A stretch of 64,000 nt of DNA from JAFDCJ01 sp964527835 (GTDB taxonomy: Bacteria > Desulfobacterota > Desulfobacteria > Desulfobacterales > JAFDCJ01). Every line of letters begins with the position of its first letter. Position 1 is the first letter of the stretch. The translations under genes were made by a program, and so were the position numbers. Positions 8,201 through 17,309 of the stretch are shown here, in pieces. Under the pieces are notes generated by a model that was not told the origin of the DNA, searched no databases, and worked only from the letters and a program-made list of their open reading frames with translations. The stretch is from the NCBI GenBank assembly GCA_964527835.1, contig CAZGNV010000014.1:1-64000 (forward strand), in the 5' to 3' direction.

Positions 8201-9559
8201 TTACTGAGACGGAAATGGCTGGTCAATCAGCTTCTTCCAATTGATGGCGACCTCTCTCATCCACGGTAGTTGATCTTGATGATCTTTACTGTATTTTTGA
8301 CGTACAGAGGAGATATACTTGTTCCGGTCTTGTACAGCCCGCGCGTGTGGATCATCTTTGCACCCATGTTGTTCATAATAGGGGCTTCGATAGCCAGTAT
8401 GGCTGTCGTGAAAATACCATTGATCTTTGGGGCAATCAGTCAATCGGATATGCACTGGAGAGATTTGCTTGATCCAATTATTCAGATAATCGTTAAACTC
8501 TTTCTGCAATTCATCTATCACCTTCAATGCATGCTTGGAGTCTTCGTTTGCGTCGTGGCGAATAGATGTTGCTTTCGAAGAATCGTTCGGGTTGGTGACA
8601 TTCGGGTCCTGCATTGCCATTTCCTGGTAGGTCAGATACTTGTGGGTAACTGCACTAATGAATGTGGAAATGCCACCTTTCTTGAATTCATCTTGTTTGA
8701 GTACACCGATTACTTTATAAATTTCAGCCAATTGCGGGTTGAGCAGGTTGAACAAGTCAGTTTTTGAGGAACGTTTTGCATCTCGTTGTGGAATATAATT
8801 GCCATTTATATAGTCTACAACTCCATTAAGGATGCCACCCTGTGTGGAAATAGTCTGACGACGATTTGCGTCGACAATGATAGTGCTGATGTCATTGAGT
8901 AACTGATTGTAATCGATTCCTTCACCCGACGGGATAATAATCTTTAGTAAAGTCGCACCTATTACATTATAAGGGGAAGGCAGCAGTCCTGCCAACCCCT
9001 TCGCCAGCTGCCCGATAACCTGTTCTGCTTTCGGCGTTGCGGCACGGGGAATGTTGGTACTCATCCAGGCGTCAATCTGTTGGTCGATCTCGAGTTCGCC
9101 CGCTGTACCTATAGCCTTGGTCACATGATAAGATACATCTGCTGTCTTAGCATCGACTGAGACATTTTCGAAGACGTAACAGATAGTGGAATAATTTGTT
9201 ACTCTCACCAAAACCGGCGTTCCTCTTGCGTAATCACGGAAGTCCTCGCATAAATAGGTAACAAAATCGTCCGCTTGCTTTGTCTCACCATCCAATAAGG
9301 GACTTAACCTATCAACAGCAGCAACGAACAATTTAGCTTTCCTGTCTACGGAACGTTGTTGCTGGCCAGTCAGGGAAGGGAAGTCCTCCTTCTTTGTCAG
9401 GGGTAAAGAAACCGGTTTACCTTCCCCGTATGCAATGTTGGCAAGTTGATCAAAATCGAACTTGGGCAGCTCCTCCCAGGCAGAGTGCAACTTATCCCTA
9501 ATGTAACCCTTTGGATCATCACATCGGCTAACATCGGTAAAGAGAATATTAATTGACAT
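8201..9559 (-). CDS. Orphan protein with possible Cry-toxin-domain-I-like helical region
   Basis: 452 residues, AT-richer than the surrounding genes, with a good ribosome-binding site (GGAGG) before ATG 9559. No signal peptide. From about residue 195 (LAGLLPSPYNVIGATLLKII) through LLNDISTIIVDANR, GILNGVVDYINGNYI and onward to TYQEMAMQDP there is a run of amphipathic helices. The spacing resembles domain I of insecticidal delta-endotoxins (PYV...F-P---W---L--I--LI). This is a weak visual resemblance, and domains II and III are not recognisable. The C-terminal ~100 residues are polar and aromatic-rich. The function is not established. Low GC, isolation and neighbouring toxin-antitoxin and integrase remnants suggest horizontal acquisition. 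Confidence 0.5.
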   Translation of the reverse strand: MSINILFTDVSRCDDPKGYIRDKLHSAWEELPKFDFDQLANIAYGEGKPVSLPLTKKEDFPSLTGQQQRSVDRKAKLFVAAVDRLSPLLDGETKQADDFVTYLCEDFRDYARGTPVLVRVTNYSTICYVFENVSVDAKTADVSYHVTKAIGTAGELEIDQQIDAWMSTNIPRAATPKAEQVIGQLAKGLAGLLPSPYNVIGATLLKIIIPSGEGIDYNQLLNDISTIIVDANRRQTISTQGGILNGVVDYINGNYIPQRDAKRSSKTDLFNLLNPQLAEIYKVIGVLKQDEFKKGGISTFISAVTHKYLTYQEMAMQDPNVTNPNDSSKATSIRHDANEDSKHALKVIDELQKEFNDYLNNWIKQISPVHIRLTDCPKDQWYFHDSHTGYRSPYYEQHGCKDDPHARAVQDRNKYISSVRQKYSKDHQDQLPWMREVAINWKKLIDQPFPSQ

Positions 9560-9839
9560 GTGTTCCTCCTTTCAGGACCTGCCATTAGGGTGTACTGCCC
9601 ATTTATCAATCTTAAGCACTACTTATACCCGTATACGCCCTATTTGACGCCAACCAGCTATTCTACTATCCTGTTCATCATGTAAATTGTAATGATATAC
9701 AGAAGGTTAGTAAAATGTAATTTCCTCAAATTACAGATCTAGACAAAGCAAATTGGAAATTATTAGTTGCTATTTTCATCTTTACATTTTAATTTGCAAT
9801 ATTATGGAAAGCAAGAACTAATTCAGACCGGATTCGTAA
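9560..9839. other. AT-rich intergenic spacer, no gene seen
   Basis: 280 bp of AT-rich DNA upstream of the orphan gene. No coding sequence or hairpin of note was seen. It leads directly into the integrase remnant. Confidence 0.4.
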
Positions 9840-10080
9840 CTCAAGCTTTTAGATCAGGGGCGGCAGGTCATGCGATATCACCACTATGCATCGCGCACGG
9901 AAACAACTTGCTGCGACTGGATTCTGCGGCAGGTGAAATATCATGGGGCCAAAAAACATACGAAGAGCATTTAGGGCTGGGCTTTGGAGATGTGTTTTTG
10001 CCACCGAGATTTATACCCACGTGATGGAAAAAGATTTGACGACGGTGCAAAGCCCCCTGGATAAGCTCGTGGCAAATTAA
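9840..10080 (+). pseudogene. Integron-type integrase remnant (both ends, middle deleted)
   Basis: Frame 9843 reads KLLDQGRQVMRYHHYASRTE and then CDWILRQVKYHGAKKH before a stop. This matches the N-terminus of integron-integrase tyrosine recombinases (KLLDQVR..IRxxHYSxRTE..YxxWIxRFIxFHGKRH). A different frame ending at 10080 reads ATEIYTHVMEKDLTTVQSPL then DKLVAN and stop, matching the C-terminus that contains the catalytic Tyr (IYTHV...G..SPLD). About 250 internal codons are missing. This is a dead gene left by an internal deletion. Confidence 0.75.
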
Positions 10081-10086
10081 CTGGAC

Positions 10087-11254
10087 ATGGAAAATAACGA
10101 TTTACAGGTCTATATCAAGCTGCAAAGGCACCTGGACAAACAGCCGGTTGGATTTCTGGCCACCCGCTCGGGGGTGGAAATAAAGGTGCTGCAGCACATC
10201 TTCACCCCCCGGCAGGCCGAGATCGCCACCTGCTTGAGCTACCGCTTCGAACCGCTTGAAACCATCTTCGCCCGGGCGGCGCCTATCGTCGAATCACCTG
10301 AAAAACTCGCAGTCCTGCTGGATGAAATCCAGCAAAACGGGGGACTTGACTCCCGGGTCAAAGATGGCAAAATGTACTACTGCAATTCACCGCTGGTGGT
10401 GGGGATGTATGAAATGCAGCTCGGGCGGCTGACCCCCGAATTTATCAAGGATTTTGCCGAATACACCGCAGATCGAAAGTTCGGCATCGAATTTTTAAGC
10501 ACCGAGCTGCCCCAGATGCACACCATTCCCATCGCCAAAAGCATCCAGATGCACCAGCAGGTCAGCTACCTTCGACGAGGTGGCCGCGCTGCTCAGCCGG
10601 GCTGAAGGACCGTTCGTCATCCTGGAGTGCATCTGCGGCAAGAAAAAGGCCCTGGAAGGCAAACCCTGCAAAATAACGGAACGCCGGGAAACCTGTATGG
10701 CCCTTGACAACATGGCCCAGAGCGCCCTGATAGCAGATATCGGCAGGGAGATTTCCAGGGATGAAGCCATGGCGATCATCGAACAGAACCAGAAAGACGG
10801 GCTGGTGCTGCAACCGTCCAACACCGCCAAAATCGAGTTTATCTGCTCGTGCTGCGGGTGCTGCTGCGGCATGCTGAGCGTTCAAAAAAGCCTTCCCAAA
10901 CCGCTGGATTTCTGGGCCTCGAACTTTCACGCGCGGGTGGATGCGGATATCTGCAATGGCTGCGGCATTTGCCAGCAGCGCTGCCAGGTGGGAGCGGTCA
11001 GCGTGGCGGCCAAAAAACAGCCCGCGGTGGTCAATCCGGACCGCTGCATTGGCTGCGGGGTCTGTGTGCCGGAATGTCCGCAAAATGCCATCGCGCTGCA
11101 AAAAAGACCGACGGAAGTCAAACCGCCTGAAACCCGCGAGGAGCTTCACGAAATCATCATGGCCCACAAGAAAGGCCGCTTGAAAAAATTGAAGCTGACC
11201 GGCAAACTGATGATCGACGCCATTCGCACCGGGCAGACGGACCTGCTTAAATGA
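10087..11254 (+). pseudogene. 4Fe-4S dicluster protein gene with a one-base frameshift
   Basis: Two overlapping frames form one gene of about 388 codons. The first (10087-10605) ends its homologous part at MHQQVS. The second resumes with TFDEVAALLSRAEGP. Removing the T at 10567 (gtcagc-T-accttc) restores a single frame. The second part has a CICGKKK...CKITERRETC cluster, a CSCCGCCCG run, then two classic ferredoxin motifs (CNGCGICQQRC and CIGCGVCVPECP). It is probably a cytoplasmic ferredoxin-type electron carrier fused to a regulatory-looking N-terminal domain. The insertion could be a real mutation or a sequencing error. Confidence 0.75.
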
Positions 11255-11309
11255 CAACCGGTGCTTTAATTGAATATTTTCAGTTTTGGAGCCAAAAGGA
11301 GGGATCATC

Positions 11310-12689
11310 ATGTATTTCAAGCAATTTACCGTTGAGGGCATGGGCTGTCTTTCCTACCTTATCGGCTGTCCCCAGGGCCGCGTCGCCTGTGTGGTGGACC
11401 CCAAGCGGGACGTGCAGGATTACATTGACCTGGCCCGGGAAAATGGCATGCAGATCACCCATGTCTTTGAAACCCACGTTCACGCCGATCACGTCAGCGG
11501 CAACCAGGAACTGCGTTCGCGCACCGGTGCCGAGATCTGTTTCATGGAAGACACTCCCGTTGAATTCGAGCACACGGGGCTGAAAGAAGGCCAGGTGATG
11601 ACATTCGGCAACGCCCGGCTCGAGTTTATGAAAACACCGGGGCACACGCCCAACTCCATGTCGATCCTGGTCACGGACACTTCCCGCAGTGAAAGTCCAT
11701 GGCTGGTGCTCACCGGGGATTGTCTCTTTGTCGGTGACATCGGCCGCCCGGACCTGGCTGGTGAAGAGCTGCTCGATGAGCAAACCCGCAACCTTTTCCA
11801 CTCGCTTTACAACAAGCTGGGGGTGCTGCCGGCCAGCCTCGAGGTCTTTCCCGCCCACGGGGAGGGCTCGCTGTGCGGTAAGGGAATGAGCTCCAAGTCG
11901 AGTTCGACCCTCGGCTTTGAAAAAAACAGCAATCCGATTTTAAATCTCAGCGCTGAGGATTTTACGCGCCAGGTAAAGCAGGGATTTCCGGAACGTCCCA
12001 AAAGTTTTAGCCATATCATCAACACCAATAAAAAAGGGCCGCCGCTGCTGGATCGCTGCCCGATCATCCGGGACATGAGCCCGCAGCAGGTCAAAGCGCA
12101 GGTGGATCGCGGTGCACTGATTCTGGACACCCGGGATACCGCCGCTTTCGGCGGAGTGCACATTCCCGGTTCCATCAACATCGGGTTTGCCCGGCAGACG
12201 GCCAACTGGATCGGCATGGTGATCGAGCCGGAGGCCGAACTGATCCTGATTGTCACGGATCAAAAAGCCTATGAGAACATGACCGTCCAGCTTCACAGAA
12301 TCGGCTATGACAACATTATCGGCTATCTTTATGGCGGAATGGCTGCCTGGCAGGAAGCGGGCTATCCCATCGACCAGCTCTGGCAGATCTCAGCTGAAAA
12401 ACTGGACCACAAGCTTCAAAAGGGTAAATATGATTACCTGTATGACGTGCGAACAGCAGCTGAATGGGCCAGCGGGCATATTGAACAGGCCCAGCACCTG
12501 CCGCTGACAACGCTGCTCAAAAAAGAGCCGGACCTCCCCAGGGACAAGGAAGTGATCGTCACCTGCGGCGTCGGCTACCGGGGCAACATTGCGGCCAGCT
12601 TCCTGCAGGGCCAGGGTTTCCGGCATGTGCACAGCCTGGCAGGGGGAATGAAGGCCTGGATTAACAGCGGACGGCCGACTGTCGAATAG
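11310..12689 (+). CDS. Persulfide dioxygenase-like MBL protein fused to two rhodanese domains
   Basis: 459 residues from ATG 11310 (AAGGAGGG ribosome-binding site). Residues 1-~240 are an ETHE1/glyoxalase II-type metallo-beta-lactamase domain: THVHADHVSG, PGHTPNSMSI, TGDCLFVGDIGRPDL and FPAHGEGSLCG. Two rhodanese domains follow. In the second (VTCGVGYRG) the loop cysteine is present; in the first the equivalent loop (IVTDQKAYEN) has no cysteine, so it is probably non-catalytic. ETHE1-type enzymes oxidise glutathione persulfide to sulfite with O2; in an anaerobe the role may be sulfane-sulfur handling or oxygen-exposure defence. It follows the ferredoxin-like gene by 55 bp. Confidence 0.88.
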   Translation: MYFKQFTVEGMGCLSYLIGCPQGRVACVVDPKRDVQDYIDLARENGMQITHVFETHVHADHVSGNQELRSRTGAEICFMEDTPVEFEHTGLKEGQVMTFGNARLEFMKTPGHTPNSMSILVTDTSRSESPWLVLTGDCLFVGDIGRPDLAGEELLDEQTRNLFHSLYNKLGVLPASLEVFPAHGEGSLCGKGMSSKSSSTLGFEKNSNPILNLSAEDFTRQVKQGFPERPKSFSHIINTNKKGPPLLDRCPIIRDMSPQQVKAQVDRGALILDTRDTAAFGGVHIPGSINIGFARQTANWIGMVIEPEAELILIVTDQKAYENMTVQLHRIGYDNIIGYLYGGMAAWQEAGYPIDQLWQISAEKLDHKLQKGKYDYLYDVRTAAEWASGHIEQAQHLPLTTLLKKEPDLPRDKEVIVTCGVGYRGNIAASFLQGQGFRHVHSLAGGMKAWINSGRPTVE

Positions 12690-12703
12690 TCCGCGCCGCC
12701 GCT

Positions 12704-13255
12704 TCAGGCGGGGGCGGTCCCCACCGGAGCGCTCCCGAATCCCCCGAGCAGTGAAAATATGATCCAGAACAGGGCCATCTGGATGATCCAGCCGATGATG
12801 CACACACCAACCGCCCGCAGGGTGCTTTTATAATCCAGGGCCTGCCGGACGGCGATAATCATGGCGACCAGCATCCAGATGCCGCATACAAAAAAAATGA
12901 TCGAACTCAGAAAAGGGATGACCGCCAGGATGCGCAGCAGGCCGGGTGAGCTTGAAAAACCGATGGTCCGCAAAAGCTCACCATAATCGGCCTTGGTCTG
13001 CGGCTCCGGCAATATTTTGGTGCCCACAAAATAGGTGATATAGGCCCAGATAAACCACCCGATCAGCGCGCCCACGGTGCCAATGATCAGCCCGGTCAAC
13101 CCGGCGCCGGCCAGGCTGCCGACACCGGCGGCCACACTGGAAAGCACCACCACCCCCACGGCCTGACCCATGGCCTGCTTGTCGGCTTCGACCTCTTCAT
13201 ACAGGTTGACATCCAGTTTGGCGGCCCGGATCATTCGATCCATAAAACTTGACAT
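12704..13255 (-). CDS. Yip1-family membrane protein
   Basis: 183 residues with an N-terminal amphipathic segment and five hydrophobic segments. Pfam Yip1-like features include the early YEEVEADK stretch, the glycine-rich first hairpin (GVGSLAGAGLTGLIIGTVGA) and a mid-protein FSSSPGLL motif. Bacterial members are of unknown function. It is convergent with the persulfide dioxygenase gene (14 bp gap) and divergent from the potassium channel. Confidence 0.8.
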   Translation of the reverse strand: MSSFMDRMIRAAKLDVNLYEEVEADKQAMGQAVGVVVLSSVAAGVGSLAGAGLTGLIIGTVGALIGWFIWAYITYFVGTKILPEPQTKADYGELLRTIGFSSSPGLLRILAVIPFLSSIIFFVCGIWMLVAMIIAVRQALDYKSTLRAVGVCIIGWIIQMALFWIIFSLLGGFGSAPVGTAPA

Positions 13256-13307
13256 TTTGATAATCCTTTCAAAAAGTGTATACTATGTTAAACAAGGCGG
13301 CATTCAG

Positions 13308-14126
13308 ATGGAAGACAAAAAATTTTCAAGCCGGTTGCGCAGCAGGCTGCACGAGATTATCTTCGAGGCCGACACCCCGGCCGGCAAACTGTTCGATGTC
13401 CTGCTGATCGCCTCGATTGTCGCCAGTGTCGTGCTGGTGCTGCTTGACAGCGTAGGCCATATCCGCCAGGCATACGGCAACCTGCTTTACATTGGAGAAT
13501 GGGTCTTTACCATTCTGTTCACCATCGAGTATGGCCTGCGCCTCTACAGTGTCGGCCGGCCCCTGTCCTATGCCACCAGCTTTTTCGGGGTGGTGGATCT
13601 GCTGGCCGTGGTGCCGACTTATTTGAGCATTCTCATCCCGGGCAGCCAGTATTTCATGGTCATCCGCATCCTGCGCGTACTGCGCATTTTCAGGGTGCTG
13701 AAGCTGGTCCAGTATGTCGGCGAAGCGCGGCTGCTGATGCAGGCCCTGCGCGCCAGCCGGCGCAAGATCACCGTGTTTCTGTTTGTCGTCCTGACGCTGG
13801 TGGTTATCTTCGGCTCCCTGATGTACATCATCGAGGATCCCCAAAGCGGCTTTACCAGCATTCCCCAGAGCATCTACTGGGCCATCGTGACCCTGACAAC
13901 GGTGGGCTACGGTGACATTTCGCCCCAGACGGGCCTTGGCCAGACCCTGGCGGCCCTGATCATGATCATCGGCTATGCGATCATCGCCGTGCCCACCGGC
14001 ATCGTCACCGCCGAACTGGCCCAGGCCTACAAAAAAACCATCTCCACCCAGGCCTGTCCCCAATGCAGCGCCGAGGGCCACGACCCGGATGCGGTGCACT
14101 GCAAATACTGCGGGGCAACCTTATGA
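13308..14126 (+). CDS. Voltage-gated potassium channel with C-terminal zinc ribbon
   Basis: 272 residues from ATG 13308 (AAGGCGG upstream). Six membrane segments. S4 carries regularly spaced arginines (RILRVLRIFRVLKL), and the selectivity filter is TLTTVGYGDI between the pore helix and S6. The C-terminus ends in a small zinc ribbon (CPQCSAEGHDPDAVHCKYCG), unlike typical KvAP-type channels. It probably tetramerises in the cytoplasmic membrane. The zinc ribbon may be a cytoplasmic assembly or sensing module. Confidence 0.9.
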   Translation: MEDKKFSSRLRSRLHEIIFEADTPAGKLFDVLLIASIVASVVLVLLDSVGHIRQAYGNLLYIGEWVFTILFTIEYGLRLYSVGRPLSYATSFFGVVDLLAVVPTYLSILIPGSQYFMVIRILRVLRIFRVLKLVQYVGEARLLMQALRASRRKITVFLFVVLTLVVIFGSLMYIIEDPQSGFTSIPQSIYWAIVTLTTVGYGDISPQTGLGQTLAALIMIIGYAIIAVPTGIVTAELAQAYKKTISTQACPQCSAEGHDPDAVHCKYCGATL

Positions 14127-14142
14127 AATGACCGGATACAAT

Positions 14143-14172
14143 CGGCCGGTAGAATCGATTTTCTGCCGGCCG
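14143..14172. terminator. Hairpin between convergent genes (possible bidirectional terminator)
   Basis: Twelve-base arms CGGCCGGTAGAA (14143-14154) and TTCTGCCGGCCG (14161-14172), with a single G-T wobble and a six-base loop, lie between the ends of the channel gene and the convergent small membrane protein gene. There is no clear T-tract on either side, so termination is inferred from position and stem strength. Confidence 0.5.
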
Positions 14173-14206
14173 GTATAAGATTTGCGCAGGGCATGCAAAC
14201 TGTCAA

Positions 14207-14527
14207 TCAGGGTTCTTCTTTCTTCGCGTCTTTCAGCAGTTTGGTCAGGGTGCTGTTTAACACCAGCAGGGAGGCCCTGATATCGTTGAGCTGACTGATA
14301 ATATTATCTTCCTTGCTGCTGCCGGAAGACGATTGCCCTCCCATGTTGCGGCCGAGCTTGCGCGAAATGTCGTCGAGCCGGATGGCGAGGGTAACAATAA
14401 AATACAGCAGCAGCAGAAAGCCGAAGCTCTCTTCCCGCCAGTAAAGCACCCGCCAGCCGAATATCATGATGACAAAAAAAATGGCGCTGGTGACAAAATA
14501 GGGATGATCCGTGATCCACTTTCTCAT
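14207..14527 (-). CDS. Small membrane protein, function unknown
   Basis: 106 residues with two hydrophobic segments near the N-terminus (FVTSAIFFVIMIFG and FGFLLLLYFIVTLAI), followed by a polar, helical C-terminal half (DDISRKLGRNM...NDIRASLLVLNSTLTKLL). Its start overlaps the stop of the acyl-CoA synthetase by four bases, so the two are translationally coupled. The family was not recognised. Confidence 0.75.
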   Translation of the reverse strand: MRKWITDHPYFVTSAIFFVIMIFGWRVLYWREESFGFLLLLYFIVTLAIRLDDISRKLGRNMGGQSSSGSSKEDNIISQLNDIRASLLVLNSTLTKLLKDAKKEEP

Positions 14528-16263
14528 TTCACCTTCTCGCGTTCCTCGTCCCTGAGCACCCGGCGCAAAATCTTGCCCACATTGGATACCGGCAGGGCTT
14601 CGCGGAATTCAATAATTTTGGGGCGCTTGTAGCCGGCCATGTTCTGTTTGCAAAACTCGAGGATTTCCTCCTCGGTGGCGGTTTCTCCCGGCTTGAGCTG
14701 GATGTAGGCCTTGACCAGCTCCCCGCTTTTTTCATGGGGCACCCCGACCACGGCGGCCAGGGCCACCTTGGGATGCTGGAAAAGAATATCTTCCACGTCG
14801 CGCGGATAAACGTTGAACCCCCCCACCAGGATCATGTCCTTTTTGCGGTCGGTAATCAGAATGTAGCCCTGCTCATCGATGTGGCCGATATCACCGGTCA
14901 GAAAATAGCGCTTCCCGTCCACCTGGCGAAAAACTTTTTCATTTTCATCCGGCCGGTTCCAGTATCCCTGCATGACCTGGGGGCCGCAGATGGCGATCTC
15001 GCCGTCTTCACCCTGGGGCAATTCCTGGGTCCCGGTCTCCAGGTCCAGCACCTTGATATCGGTTCCCGGCAGCGGAAAGCCGATGGTGCCGATTTTGCGC
15101 TGCTCGCGGTTGGTGGGATTAATGGTGGCGATGGGGGCGGTTTCACTGAGGCCGTACCCTTCAAAAATAACCGCTCCGGTCTTTTCTTCAAACTGCCGGC
15201 AAACCTCCGGCGGCAGCGGGGCCCCGCCGGAAAAACACCCCATCAGGGAGCTCAGGTCGTACTGCCCCAGATGGGGGTGGTTGGTAAAGGCCACAAAGAT
15301 CGTTGGCACCGCCGGCATGATGGTCGGGCGGTGTTTCTGGACGATCTTCAAAACCTCGGTAAACGGCGGGTCACCCGCCCGGGGATCCGGAACACAAATA
15401 ATCCGGCTGCCCTGGGTGGCGGCTGAAAGCAGGGCACAGGTCATCCCGAAGCTGTGGTACCAGGGCAAAACCCCCAGGTAGGTGTGAAAACCACCCCGGC
15501 GGGCTTTTTCCGGCCTGCCGCCCGGCTCGTGCACCAGGCGGATCCATTCATCGGCCGCTGCCAGATTATAGGTAAAATTGGTGTGGGTCAACGCCGCGCC
15601 CTTGGGAACCCCTGTGGTGCCGCCGGTATAAATGATCAACGCCAGGTCTTCAACCGGATTGATCTCCACGGCCGGCGGTTGCGGACGCGCCGAGGCCACG
15701 ACATCATCAAAGAAAAGGTGGCCGGGCTGGTAGCTGGCGGCCCTCGGGATTTTGCCCAGCAGACCACCGAGAAAGGCTTTGACCTTCGGCAGGTAGGATT
15801 TGACGCTGCAGATGACCACGGTCTCAACCCCGGTTCCTTTAACCGCCTCGACGGCGGTGGGGTAAAATTGGGGATGATCCATGCAGAAAACCACCTTGGC
15901 ACCGGCATCATTGAGCTGGTAATTGAGCTCGTTGGCGGTATACAGGGGGTTGCAGGTGACACAGACCGCTCCGGCCTTGAGGATACCGAAAAATATAGCC
16001 GGGTAATGGGGAAGGTTCGGCAAAAAAATGGCGACCCGGTCCCCCTTCTGAACCCCGCGTGAGGCCAGAAAATCCGCCAGGCGGTCGGCGGTATCTTTGA
16101 CCTGGGCAAAAGTCCGCGTGGCATCGTTGAAAATGGTGAAAACTTGGTCTGGATATTGCCGGGCCGTATCATCGAGAACTGAAAAAAGCGGTTTTTCATA
16201 ACCCGCTACATCGTGTGCAACCCCCTCGGGCCAGTTGGGAGTGGGCCAGTTTGTTGCCGCCAT
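14524..16263 (-). CDS. AMP-dependent acyl-CoA synthetase (long-chain fatty acid-CoA ligase type)
   Basis: 579 residues of the ANL superfamily. The phosphate-binding loop is IIYTGGTTGVPKGAALTH, the A5 motif GYGLSETAP, the A7/A8 region YFLTGDIGHIDEQGYILITD followed by RKKDMILVGGFNVYP, and the A10 lysine lies in SNVGKILRR. Forms acyl-CoA from a carboxylic acid, ATP and CoA via an acyl-adenylate. It is FadD-like by overall pattern, but chain length and aromatic versus aliphatic preference cannot be read from sequence. It may feed the beta-oxidation enzyme at 74-2188. Confidence 0.92.
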   Translation of the reverse strand: MAATNWPTPNWPEGVAHDVAGYEKPLFSVLDDTARQYPDQVFTIFNDATRTFAQVKDTADRLADFLASRGVQKGDRVAIFLPNLPHYPAIFFGILKAGAVCVTCNPLYTANELNYQLNDAGAKVVFCMDHPQFYPTAVEAVKGTGVETVVICSVKSYLPKVKAFLGGLLGKIPRAASYQPGHLFFDDVVASARPQPPAVEINPVEDLALIIYTGGTTGVPKGAALTHTNFTYNLAAADEWIRLVHEPGGRPEKARRGGFHTYLGVLPWYHSFGMTCALLSAATQGSRIICVPDPRAGDPPFTEVLKIVQKHRPTIMPAVPTIFVAFTNHPHLGQYDLSSLMGCFSGGAPLPPEVCRQFEEKTGAVIFEGYGLSETAPIATINPTNREQRKIGTIGFPLPGTDIKVLDLETGTQELPQGEDGEIAICGPQVMQGYWNRPDENEKVFRQVDGKRYFLTGDIGHIDEQGYILITDRKKDMILVGGFNVYPRDVEDILFQHPKVALAAVVGVPHEKSGELVKAYIQLKPGETATEEEILEFCKQNMAGYKRPKIIEFREALPVSNVGKILRRVLRDEEREKVK

Positions 16264-16461
16264 GTCGACCTCCTTGTGCTGATGGTTGGAGAAATGCTCA
16301 GGATTCTATTTATGCGGGAGTATATTGAAAACCACCGGGGGTGTCAAACAGGAAAGTATCCCCGCTTCTATCCGACGGGGCAAAAACAACCACCCGGCAC
16401 CGGCGGTCATCGTTGCAAGTTTATATCCAGGCAAAGTGATGTTGCCAACGCTCAATTCTGA

Positions 16462-17220
16462 TTACAGGCAGTCCGCGTATTCGCGCTGAATCACCTCGTA
16501 AAGCTGGCGCCCGGCAGCCAGGCCGATATCGATGAACTGCGGGCCGTATTTTTTCCCGGTGGCGGTGCAAAAAGTGGATTTGATGTCCTCGAGCACCTGC
16601 ATCCCGCGCGCATAGCGGGCCATGAATTTTGCCAGCGGCGGGTTGACAAAAGACAGCATGTCCCACAGGGTGTCGGTAAAGTTATCCGGGCCCCAGCGGA
16701 ATTTATCGGCGTCATACAGACAATCCGACACCAGCAGTCCCTGGGAGGTGCTGCAGGTGATTTTGGCCTTGAAGGCCTCGTGGTTGTGGATCGCCCGGCA
16801 GATATCTTCGATCTCGGCCGTTGAAAAGGGATAATTTTCCAGCACGCTGCGGGCATAGGTTGCGCCGAGCCGGGCATGGTCCTTGTGCTTGCGCCGGATA
16901 TCGTGCAGCAGCCCGGCACTTTGAACCACCTGCAGGCGGCGTTTCAACGCCGGTTGATCACGCCCGGCCGCCGGATCCTCGATGACCATCAGGGCCCCGG
17001 CGTCAATGGTCACCCGGACGGCATGCTGCAGTCCGTGGCCAAAATCATCCTCCAGCGCGTCGCTGACATGGCGGTGCAGTTTTGCGATCAGCGGGTCGCT
17101 TTCGAAGAAACGCCGGGAAACCTCGCAGGCCTGGCGGTGGTCGCGGTAAAAATCCGGGGAGGGCAGACCCGCCACAATCTGGCGGGCTCTTTCGCGCAAG
17201 CGGGCGTATATGGACTGCAT
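16462..17220 (-). CDS. HD-domain phosphohydrolase-like protein
   Basis: 252 residues. An HD metal-binding pattern is visible: H in DFGHGLQHAVRV, the HD pair in AGLLHDIRRKHKDHA, and a later His in AIHNHEAF and Asp in SDCLYDADKFRWGPDN, which is the typical order of YedJ/RelA-like HD hydrolases. The substrate is unknown (nucleotide or phosphomonoester). It lies between an acyl-CoA synthetase and a small anchored protein on the same strand. Confidence 0.8.
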   Translation of the reverse strand: MQSIYARLRERARQIVAGLPSPDFYRDHRQACEVSRRFFESDPLIAKLHRHVSDALEDDFGHGLQHAVRVTIDAGALMVIEDPAAGRDQPALKRRLQVVQSAGLLHDIRRKHKDHARLGATYARSVLENYPFSTAEIEDICRAIHNHEAFKAKITCSTSQGLLVSDCLYDADKFRWGPDNFTDTLWDMLSFVNPPLAKFMARYARGMQVLEDIKSTFCTATGKKYGPQFIDIGLAAGRQLYEVIQREYADCL

Positions 17221-17309
17221 TTTATGGAATTACCCGGTCCGGGGGATGGCCGGGGCCGACTGCGCTGCAGGATCGCCGGCGCCCGACAATTTTCAGCCAG
17301 AGCGCCGCA

